NCBI GenBank assembly: GCA_025084515.1
Contig: JAJAGP010001337.1
Coordinates: 124,001 to 188,000 of the forward strand
Source: Ancistrus triradiatus
Lineage: Eukaryota; Chordata; Actinopteri; Siluriformes; Loricariidae
Length of the DNA: 64,000 nucleotides
Direction of reading: 5' to 3'
In this document: one piece after another, positions 21,601-33,600 of the stretch
Position numbering within the stretch: position 1 is the first letter of the stretch
Layout: each line of letters starts with the position of its first letter
Program-made: the position numbers and the translations under genes
Notes under the pieces: model-generated
Databases searched by the model: none
Seen by the model: the letters and a program-made list of their open reading frames with translations, nothing else
Told to the model about the DNA's origin: nothing

Positions 21601-24600
21601 TCATGTGGCTTCAAACCGTAATCCTGAATGGCTCGGACAAAATTGCCAATGTTTTCCAGCTGCAAAAAAAAGGAGCCGTTGGCACTGTGGTTCATGAATA
21701 GACCAACTATAAACATGCGTGTATTATATTCATTTACAATGACAGAGATGTGGCACCACATATTCTGCTCAAATCTGGAATTTATGAGCACCACCCCCCT
21801 CCTTTTATGGTGAAGGAAACCACACAGCATGTTATAGTCAGGGCCAAAATATTGTTTTCCGAAGATGAAAAACAACTACTATATTCTATTGGTGTAAGAT
21901 TTTCAACTATTAATTACTACAGAAACAAAGCACAATATAAAAAACAAAAATTACAGCAAGAAGTCATGATGGCATGTCACTGACATATACACAATTATTA
22001 TGCAGTTATCTTCTGTGTATATAAGTCACTCAGATGTATTCAAACAGACTCATACATTTTAAGCATGGGTGATCACATAACTGTTACACAGATGTTTGTA
22101 TGTTTGACAGAACCTGCTTGTACACACATTGTTTGTCATTTAATATTTTGGTTGTCTTCTGTAACAGGAATGGCGCTAGCCCACCATCGAAGTGACCCCG
22201 GCTTCAAGGTTCGCCATTGCCCTCCATATAGATTGGCCATCACATGCAGTTACGACTGGCTTTGTCTGAGAGAGGAAGGGAATCACGTCTCAGTGCTACA
22301 ACAGCGACTGCTGCTAGCCCTGCAACTGACTGGCATCCCATCCAGGGCACACTTAAGCCTGTGCCCTGTGCTCTCCAGGGATAGGTGGCGGAATAAAAAA
22401 AATGTAACACTTTGTCCTAGAACTTACTATTGCTGTGAGACCCTTAAAAAACTGAATTGTGAGAACGTTAATTGTGATTAATTATATTTTTGATTGCTAG
22501 TGATACTAGAGAAATAGATTTTTCTTTTTAAAGCACAATATAGCCAAACAAATGGCCAATATAGATGTCAAAATCACAAAGAACACAATAGTGGTTAACA
22601 GAAAATTACCTAGTCAAAGCATAATATTCATATAATTAGTCATTTTATTAGAATAAATTTGAATTATCTCATGTGACACGAATGTTGTTAAACCGAGCAG
22701 TTACACTTGCACACTTCTGTGTTTATGTAACAGAATCTTCCATCACACAGTAATAAGCTAAGTGGTATAAAAGATTGTGCAAAAGTCTTAGACCACCATT
22801 AGATTTGGTGTTTTAGCAATGGTACAATGATCATATGTAACATTGTTGATGATTGGACCACAAAATTTCCACTGAATTTCAGTTCCACTGATCTTCATCC
22901 CAGTCTTTGCGAGTTTTAGAATATCTTAGCCTTTTCACCCTTTTCTCCTTATAGAAAAGTGGCTTCTTGGCAATTATTTTAGAGTTTTTAATACTGCATT
23001 CAAATTTCCTGTATTTTCTGGTTGTATTCTAATAAAGAGACTGAGAATTAATATATGGTCATAATACCATTGCTAAAATAATGGTATATCTTATCTATTG
23101 GTGGCCTAAGGCTTTTGCACAGTACTATACATGTTATCAGGAAGTTATTAGCTAAATATTATTTATTATTAATTATTTTACAATTGTAATTAATTTCAGT
23201 GAATTTTTAAAATTTTTATTTTAGTAAATTTTTTGTTTCACATTTCACTAATATAATATAATATGTGGACAATGTGCAACTGCAGTAGCCTTGCGGTTAA
23301 GGCACTGGACTATGGACAAGAAGGTACAGGGTTCAAATACAACCACTGTCAAGGTGCCACTTTGGGTCCTTGAGAAAAACCATTAACTTCATAACTTGGA
23401 TTGCAAGATTGTATCAGTTGTAAATCGCTCTGGATAAGGGCGTCTGCTTAGTAATGTAAATGTACGATGACAGGTTCCAGAACTGAAATAATTCTAAACC
23501 ACAATTAAACAAAACCAAAACATCCTGTTTTTTCCCCACCTGTACTGGTGTTGCAAGCCCAGCCTGGGGTTAATAGCATCTGGATCTTAGATCTGGGCCA
23601 CATGAGCTGCTATCCCCAGGAAATGTTTAATGAAAATCTTTCTGTCTCTGTCAAGAAGCTACAATTAAATTGTGGTTAAATGTTTGAGCATGAGAATAAT
23701 CCAAAACATATGTGCTAAACCACATAAAAGTGGTTCAGTGACCACAGAATCAAACTTCTGCCATGGACAGCCATTCCTATGCCCTAAATCCTACTGAAAA
23801 CCTGCGGGGTGAGCTAAAGAGGAAAGAGAGAACCTAGAATCCTACACAGTGTAAGGGTTTGGGGTAATAGAACCACCAGCCCGCCTCATGACAGACAGAC
23901 ATGGTTCACAAAGAGGGTAGCATAAGCCCTGTGACTTAAATAAAAGTTACTGTGAAACAAAAAAAAAAAAAAACAATGAACATGAAAAATTTAAAGAAGA
24001 AGAATGAACTGAAAAGAGGAAAAGAGCAAGAGATGAAAATTGGAGACAGGGTGAACACAGTGAGGAATTAGAGACAGAACAAACAGAGACGGAATTAATT
24101 AAAATGCAGAAATGGATGGTGTGGTCGATAGTATCACCGTCCCATTGTTGGGTAGCTCCTTGAACTCCTCAATCCTAACGGTTCAGATGCAGCTAAAAGC
24201 TGAAGAGAGTCGCCGCAATGACATTCTGTCTGTGCTCAGTCTCACCAGTGGAGAGCCCACTGGGACCAAACGGTAGCCTCCCTAACAGCCTCTCAGTGCT
24301 AGGGGCAAGAGTCAAGAGGCAATCTCTTGAGAAATGTGCAGCAGTGCAGCATCAGCAAGAGGAAATAAAATGCCTGAAACAGGGAGTCAGAACTCTCAAA
24401 GAAACTGAAGGCAGTGAAATTGAGAGGGTCAAAAGATAGTACTAACTAGGGGTTGGCTCGCTGCTGGGGTCCTATCCCTGGGTATGGGTTCCTGGAATTG
24501 GGTACCACAATATGTGGGGCCATTTAATGTGATAAGGCATGTTAACACCATAACCCAACAACTGGTGGCCAAACCTATGCGGTTTCACCCCTCTCTCCGT

Positions 24601-27600
24601 GTATACTGCACCAAACCTCGTGTTAAGGTTGCACTCTCACCCTGCTCAACTACTCTGCCCCTTGCCTGGTCACCGGCTTACCGGCATTCACAGCAAGGCA
24701 CCCCCAGGGATAATTAGATGGGTCAACAGCTGCCTTGTAGTGGTCTTAGAATCTTCAGGGAACAGTCCTTTGAGGAGAGGGTACTGTAACGGTTTGCACA
24801 TTATCACCACTAGAGGGCGGCCAGCGCATTTTTGAGCTGAGATCTACAGCAGATGCACAGCTTGAGCTGAGGTGCCACTAATCAGTAGTATGCTATTTAA
24901 GCATGTCAAACAATGGCACGCGTGACCCCTCTGTGTGTGATTTAAAAGAAAAAGTAAGGCCTCCTGAGACAGATACTTTTTATTGCATTCTCAAACTCTG
25001 GAGATGATTGTATTCATTTCACATATAGACATATTCTACTCTTTCAGAAGTTTCAGAAGACAGAGGGCAGCAAGACGGCATGCCTTATGGATTTAGCAGC
25101 AAGACTATGGAATGTAAACAGAGGCCCGTACATTGCTTACATCAAACTAAACAACCCCCTACTGAGCTGGCAGCTTGTGTACTTGACTGAGTAGATTTAG
25201 AAAAGTTTTGAACCTGGAAATTATGCTGTCAAAATAAATAACACAGCAAATGCTTTTGGAGTTTCCTCAACCATTAAAAACAGCTTAGTAACTTTGAAGA
25301 GTGTAATAAACTGCTAAAGTACCAGTAAATGTACCCTGGTTGATCTATTCAGTCTATGTAAAAAAGTGAAAATGTCCAGAAGGAAACAATCAAAACACTA
25401 CCTCAAACAAAAAACAAAAAACAAAACAGCATAATACTAATACATAGCAGTAAAGGAATAGTAGCAGTAATAAAAGTAGCTACTATTCCTCTGATCCAAT
25501 TCTAACCACCAACATGGTAATGAACTTTGTTTCTGGAGAGTTTCTTGTTGATATATCTATTGAGTTTAATTATTTTAACCCTTAACTTAGTTACTTTGAC
25601 TGAAGCATAGACTTTCAAACTAGACTTGTCGAAATAATTTAAGGAAATTTGCCATGATGAGTGATTTCGCATAGCAGAATTCTGGGCCAAATAAATCACC
25701 AAGAAGGAGTTGTTGGAATCACATGAAATGTTATATGTATGAATATAATGATGATATGTAAGTGATTACAATATTAGAGTGAAAGGATACATTTATTGGG
25801 GGAGGAAGAAAAGGGAGGAAATGTACAACTGAAAGGAGGCTCAGGTAAGCCTGTTGGGCCACTTCTAGCCTGGATAAAAGCTGAGTGAGTATGTGCGAGC
25901 ATGGATTCATACAGGTTTCAAATGGTATCCTGTGGTACATTTGCCCACAGATGGGCCTGTGGATCCTGCACACTCATAGGTCCCCAAAGCTAGTATCCCA
26001 GCCTGGTCCCATAAATGCTCGAATTGGTGAGAAATCTGGCAACCGGCAAGGAGGAGTGTTGTTGCAACCCCCCTCTGGCGGAGATTTCCTGGGAAACCAT
26101 TGCTCTGGGAGTGAGTGAGGCACTGGCCTGAATAAGAAAAAGCCATTTGGAGGCCCTGCCATGAGGAAGCAACACGTGGCTGCAGGATGTCCTGGACATA
26201 TCGCTGAGTTGTTCGTTCCCTCGTGATCACTAATAACGTTTGATCGAATTTCCGTATGTGAATGGCTCCCCAGATAATCACATCCAGCTTCTGGGGCAGT
26301 GTGTTGCTCCACCGCAGGAATTGACAGCGCTCCCACTAGCACTCCATACTGAATCCGACCTTCTCAGATCCCAAACAGAACTTGGATTCCTTGGAAAGAG
26401 TACCCTACCAAAAGTCGCCTCTGAAGACTTTTTTTAGGCAAGGGGGAAGAAATTTTACACCCTCGTATGGCATGGCCCAGTTCTATCAGACCACACCTGT
26501 GATCCATTTATATATTTGCCTGAGAAATAACTACATGTCTAGATCTGCAGCAATCCCCACATTTCTATCTGGATGGATTTTTTTAAATGAGTTGGTATTG
26601 AGGTTTGAACTAGATATATCTCTGTGTCACAGGACTTATGGCATTTGGGGTTGGATTATTGCACGGTCTCCAGGGTTTTCTGCCAGGTTTTGTAGCCACC
26701 CAGCTGGAGCTAACAGCTGATTTCAGTTGTTTGATCAATAGAACAGTCTACTGATACTTCTTCTAAATTACTACTTGTTGGACTCCTGTTTAGATGAAAT
26801 GGATACCTGCCACCCACACCAGCCCTTTGGAGATAATTGTTGAATATTCCTGTCTCAGGGCCTCAAGGGCTAAGCAGTAGAATAAATACAGAATGTGAAG
26901 GTATGTTATAGCTATGTAAATATTATGTTCTAAAATAATTTTGTAAAAATTATTCTACCCAGAAATGATATGTAACAGTTTTCTGCACACAGCCTTTTCA
27001 ACATGTATCACTGACTTAATACAAATGCTTGATTATGAAAACATAACACCATTTTATGTATTCAGCTACAGCTCAAACCAACTAACTGCTGGCACAACTC
27101 TAAATTATTTTACAGAGACGGATGAACAGAAAAGCACAGAGTCTGCTGATTCTTGTAAAAAATGTTTACCTGATGCCAATTTTGAGAGGAGTTGTTAATC
27201 TTTTTCACAGAGCCAGGCTGGAGAGTGTTGATGAGCCTGGAAAAAAAAGATGAAGAACAATGTAGGTTTTGCTGCCAGCTGTATCCAAATTTAATTTCTC
27301 ATGAGTCAGAATAAAATCTGAGCAATAAAACACAATAACTGGGTAACTGTAGGGTGCTCCGAGATCCAAAAGTGGCTCTCTGGCATTCATGGTATTTGTA
27401 ATCATAACCTTCTGTTTACTGGCAAAGAATTTAAAGCTGTGGGCTTCCACTTCAGCTACTAACTTAAATGTGCACACGCATTGACTGTCATGTGGTCAGT
27501 AACACATGGGTATGTGTGAAAGAAAAACCGTATAAGAAAATTATTATCTGTGAATGTATGAGGATCATTCACTCACTCGCAGAGGACAACTCCATCTTTC

Positions 27601-30600
27601 AGGCCCTCCATGAAGTTTTCAGGAAGTTTGTGACCTGACACCTCCAGGATCCAAAGCCTGAGCTCCTCCTCCTTCTGATGGTCATACTTCTGGGCAAGCT
27701 GGAGTTCAGAAACCAAATAGAGACAACTGGAGCATCATTAATGCACCTACATCAAATGTCTAACTGCTTCTCTAATTCTAAATAGGTATAATATAGGCTT
27801 CTATGGAAAATCTACCTCAACTTGATGCTTATTGCTGAATTAGTGAGGGAAATTAATCCCAGGATAAATTTAATCTCTATATGGTAAAATAAGTGATGCA
27901 ATGACAGTTAATAAGTGATCAGTAATAAAATAAACAATTGAAGCCACTGCCATTTAGGTATAGGAAAAGGTAGTGAAATATGGTCTTACTATAGTTTTAT
28001 GGATCAAAGAAAAAAAGAGAAAATAATTGACAGCTGATGTCCCATGAGAAATGGTTAGATTAATGGTATTAAGACTTTTTTCTATTAAAAAACAAACAAA
28101 AACAGAATCTTTAGTCTGCTGCAATTAAAAGAAATTAGGTAACTCAATGAGAACGGTATAAGGTAATGATAATGACTGCGCCCTCTGGTGTTCAGAAAAT
28201 GCAAATGCATTAGATCAGTAATAAACAAGAACACAATCCAACTTGACGATGCACATTATCCCATTTTTGCATCGTTATTCCCCTACCATGTAAAGCTATT
28301 CCGTCTTTCACCAACACTGTACATTTTTCTGTGTTGATCTAGTGAAGCCTTCTTTGCTATAAAATATAATGTTGAGATTTTCTTACAGGTTTTGATGGTC
28401 ATAAATGTTGTCAAAACCTAATCAAGTGCATAAAAGTCACTTGATTCAAATTTCTACTTCCCAACATACATTATGTTACCAGAATAAATGTAAAAGTTAA
28501 GGTATGGACTTTGGACCAGATGGTCCAGAGTTCTCGCCCCAGCTCTATCAAGCTGCCACTGTTAGGTTCTTGAGCAAGGCCAAAATTGCTTTAGTCTTGT
28601 AACATTTGTAAGATGTCATCACATCACTCTGGATAAGTCTCCGCTAAATGACTAAATATTTAGATATCCTGAAAGCCTAGTTCCATTAATTTTCCTACAG
28701 GACAGACAGATTTCAGAAAAAACCCTATAGTATATAACAGTGTATTTCAGTGTCTATAGAAAATCATCATACCCTGTCAAAATCTTTATATGTAATCATA
28801 TTAATCTCTGAAGATCATTTTTCCATGCACACATTATAACTCAACAGCAAAAGTGGAAATAAAAAGGCGTCTCTCTCTCTGTCTCTCTCTGTCTCTCTCT
28901 CATAGCGTTTATGCCATGCCGATGCAGGGTCCAAATTCCAACCGGTGTTTCGCAGAACCTGATGTTGGCCCCCAGCTACTGTCCAATTTAGCGTAACCAG
29001 TTAATCTAAAGCAAGCTTGGGTATTAGAAAGTCACTATATAAATGCAATATATTATTATTATGTCTTTAGCATATGGGAGGAAACTAGAGAACCCCGAGA
29101 AAACACACAGATATGGGGAGGACATGCAAACTACACACAGGCAGACTTTGTGGACAGGATTGAACTAGGGATCTCTGGAGCTGTGAGGTGATTGCACTAA
29201 CTACATGCGCCACTGTGCCCCCCAAGAGGTGTAATACAAAGTATTAAATCAGGGAGATGATCACCTTTTCAACCCTGCTATTCTAGTTTTTCATTTTTAA
29301 TGAAGTTTCAGAACTGTTGGCAGGGAATTTGATACCAATCCTCTTTACAGAACATCCTCTAATGTGGACTCTGCCCTTAAGCTCAACCCATAACTTTAAT
29401 ATGGCATTTAAATTAGGGGACTCAGTTAACCATCGTAGTGTTAATATGGGCATATGTTTTGGATCACCGTCCAGTGATGGCCTATTTTTGGTTTCTTGGC
29501 AGATTTAGATTTTAGACTTTAGATTAAACTGTCCTGAGTATATGATGCTATGTAGCCTAACGAGGTTCCAAGGGCATTTGGAGGAAAAACAACTCCATGG
29601 CATACTTAACAGCTGGCATCAGGTTCTTTTCAGTGTAATTATGCTTTTTTCAAACCCATTGAGTGTTTGCCATTAATTTTTTTTTAAATCTGACTGTAGA
29701 ACATTATTCCAGTCAAAGTCACTGCAGTGTTTAGTAAACTTCAGGTGCTTATGTTTTTTTTACCATTACCATCCTCCTCACTGGGCGTGGGGGCAAAATA
29801 AACCTGGGTTTTTGTCCACGCAAGTTTGTCACAGTTCCAGTTGCTTGGAAACACGGATTGGAATTACTGCCTATTTGAAGATATAGACACTTTTAGGTGA
29901 ATAGCTAGTTTTAAAGCCATTCCACAACTTATGAAGTTGTACACCATTTTCTCTTATTTAAACTGTGTATGGGGAGTCGTCCGGGTCCTTTCTGCGTCTG
30001 CATGTCCTCCTCCCCATGACTGCATGGGTTTATTCCGGGTACTCCGGTTTCCTCCGACAGTCCAAAGACACGTGTGTTAGGTTAATTGGTGTCTCTAAAA
30101 GTACCCCTAGTGAACGAGTGTGTGAGTATATGTTCCCTACGATGGATTGGCGCCCTGTCTAAGGTTGTTCCTGCCTTGCACCCTATGTCACTGGCTAGGC
30201 ATCGCCTCACGGAGAAGAAACTGAATGAATGAATGAATAAATTGTGTATTCTCTTGTCTTTCTCATGTTGAAGAATTACTAAGAGGATTTGACCTGTGTC
30301 GCCTTATATACCGGTATGTGTGTATATATCCCAGTGTAACAGGAACTCATGAATTACAGCTTGAAAGTTCAGAGATACTCTGATGTACTTAAAAATGTAA
30401 AATACAAATGGACATACTTCAGTTACATTTTGTTTCTAAGAACTTCTAAGGCTTCCATTAATTGTGGCACATGTGGTTTCGTTAAAAAGAATCATGTCTT
30501 CATGAAGGACTTCTTTTTCTCGGACTAAATTTTCTTAGATTTTTCTCATTCCTGCAGTGTGAGATTAAACTAATTCACCAAAAGTTCTTTTAACTTAATT

Positions 30601-33600
30601 ACTGGTCCAATAATTGTGGACGGGACTGCATATCCAAACATTGTTTATCCAGATTAAAATATGAGCCCTGTTATGTAATAGTATATAAGCATATATTTAT
30701 AGTGTTCATAGTTCCAACATTCTCCATAAATGTCCATAATCTCAATCTTGTCTTCTGTCCATAAAATACATTCCCATGCCCATGAGAGGAAAGAAAATGA
30801 AAAAGGCCTGGGGACATTCCTGCATACACGACTCCAGTGTTCTTTCCTTATGTATTATTGTTTTGTGCTGAAATGTGAGATTTGATGCAAAGGAATGAAT
30901 ATCATTCTCCTTTTCTGAAAATGTTTGTGCTCCCTCTGTCTGACAAATAAGCGAGGGAAAGAGAGAGAAAAAGACAAAGGGCCAAAAATAATAGTGATTC
31001 AAAGCAGCAGGGGTTTGCTGCCTGGCTTTCACTCTAACACACCAAACTTGGGAGAAACAGCCCTCAGCCTCTCTCTCCCTTTCCCCCTCTCTCTCTCTCT
31101 GTGTACACTTACATTTCTAAATGTGACACCCTCTCTAGCCCTCATCTGCACTATTTCTCTTCATCTAGCCCTCTCTCCATCTCATTTTCTCTCTCTTCCT
31201 TCATCTCTCTGAGCTCTGCCCTTTTAAAGTGAAGTGGCTGCATAAGCTAACCACGTCCGAATACCAAAGAGTGCCAAGACGGACAACAGCCGTCTCCAGG
31301 CAAGGAATTCCGCCTCCATTTGTTGTTTTTCTCTCTGTGTGGACTCAGGGAATGCAATAAACCCTGGCCTCATTTTTTTCTCCTTCAAAACCAAATCAAT
31401 ATCTTGTATTCGGTTTCTATCTCCCCACCTTCTCACTAATTGCATTAGCTTAATGCATTTAGTTTCCCCTTTGTTATGATGATTATCAAGTTGAAGCTGT
31501 CATAGATGGAAAGTGTGGCAGCATGTGTAAAGGCAGTGGTTCCCAAAGTGGGGGGAAATGAATGGGTTTGGACCAGACAACTCTTAGACAGTTAACTTTA
31601 AGATGCATAATTCCACTGTAAATGTGATTTGTGGCTTTATTTTGTTTTGCTCACTAAGTAGTTGCAGTTTTGTGTGAATTGCAATGTGTAAAATAAATTC
31701 CAGTGGAGTCTGAAAGCAAAAGACGTGTACGTTTGTGTCAGAGTGAGGGAGCTATAATATATTCTTAACTACAAAAGGTGGGGACTGCAGAAAAAGTTTG
31801 GGAAACACTGTGTAAAAAGTGCTGGAAAATTTCAGTAGCTGACTTTACGCATTGATGGCCCCACATAAGCAACTAATGCTTGAGTTTGGAGCCAAGGTTT
31901 AGTAGTTCATCCGTTCTTTCTAAGGGTAGGATGTCAAGGGATGCTCTATCTCAGTCCAAAACTGTTTACAATACGCCACTTTCCCCGGATCGAGGACTCA
32001 ACCAAAGCTCTGCTCTTCCTTATATGGGGACCAGAAAGTCACAAGCCCAACACTCAAACGGACAGTAGGGCAGTGCTACAGATAAAACGATACAGCCACT
32101 GAGTAACTCACGCTGATGGGTTAAAAGACTTTAGGCATTATGGGGGCAACTGGAAATGTGCATGTTTTATTGACGTAGTAAGTCTTCCTCTCCAAAATCC
32201 AAAACAAATAACAAATCAAGCTGAGGTGAGTAGAACAACAACTAAACACGCAGCAGTATATGGTAATAAGTACTGTTGGTCACCATAAATCATCCTGAAG
32301 TCTTATATACTTAATATATACTTAAATATTACTAATTAAAAGGCTATTCATTCAGACACTGACATCTGGCTTAAATTGTTTGCCATTGTACCAGATCCCC
32401 TTAAATGGAAGGAACTCCTGATCTATGAACATGAATTCAAAATGAATTCAGTTTAATTCTCAGTGATTTCATCTCTCATGAATCCTGAATCCATGTACAA
32501 ATGACATGTTCTTGCTTGCTTTAAGACTATTATATGAGTAAGGGCTTGGATGGACTGAGATGCACTGGGGTGGCCCAGATTGTGTCTAAACAGAAAACGC
32601 TAAATCAAACACACCAAAGGTCACATTTTGATGACGTGTAAAGCTGTTTACCACTAACATACCTCTGTTACTTTTTAACCGTCTTAGATAGTCTACTAGC
32701 TGAACTGCGGATCACATAGATGTTGATATGCAGCCACCATTCCCAGTTCACAAATGCTTGAACTGTTATCTGCCAAAATGTTGGCTTGCTCTGGACATAT
32801 AAGCATTTTTTCTGTTTATATCACACCCAGATCAGACTTGATAATTAACTGATAAGCTGAATCAACTGTGTAGGAAAGCAAGGGAAATCCAGTGCCTACC
32901 CTGGAATTCACTAGGCGCAGGCATAGATACACTCTGGACCGGACACCAGGTTCATCGTAGGGTTCCGTGACCGCACCACCTGAATTTCACATTTCCAGTC
33001 CAGTCTGATTTCAGCAGCTAGCCCTTATCGAAGAACCACAAGAGCTGGCCTGTTATCTCCACCAATATACCATATCTTACTTAAAGTCTGAATTACCATC
33101 ATGTTTAATGACATAATGGTGTCAAAGTCATTTCCTCAAGGGTGCTACAGAAATGTGAGTATTCAATCTCCCAACTGAATCAAGTCTGCTAAATTAGGTA
33201 CAATGCTAAATTCTGCTTCGCTGACTGGAATCTGACACCTTTGAGTTAAAGTTTCTACCAAATGCTGATGGAATACTGTTGCATTTTTACCTAACCTCTA
33301 AAATCCTGACCTACAGAATATGAAATATTTTTCATTAACAATAGTTTTGATGTACAGTACTGTGCAAAAGTCTTAGGCCACTATTGGATCTGTTGGTAAA
33401 ATGACCATAACATATAACTTCGATTCGTCACTCCACAATACTCTTTTCCACTGATCTTCATTCCAATCTTTTTGAGCTTTAGCATATCTTGGCATTTCCA
33501 TCCTGTTCCCCTTCCAAAAAAGTGGTTTCTTGGCTGCTACCCTTCCAAAAGACCATTCCTTATCAAGCTTCTTCAGAATGTGCATCCCGATGAAGCTAAT

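Noticed and set aside
22065..22481. 138-codon plus-strand frame in cnn1 intron 3
   Set aside because: Overlaps a dispersed repeat with a second copy at 37160-37380; no start context or domain.
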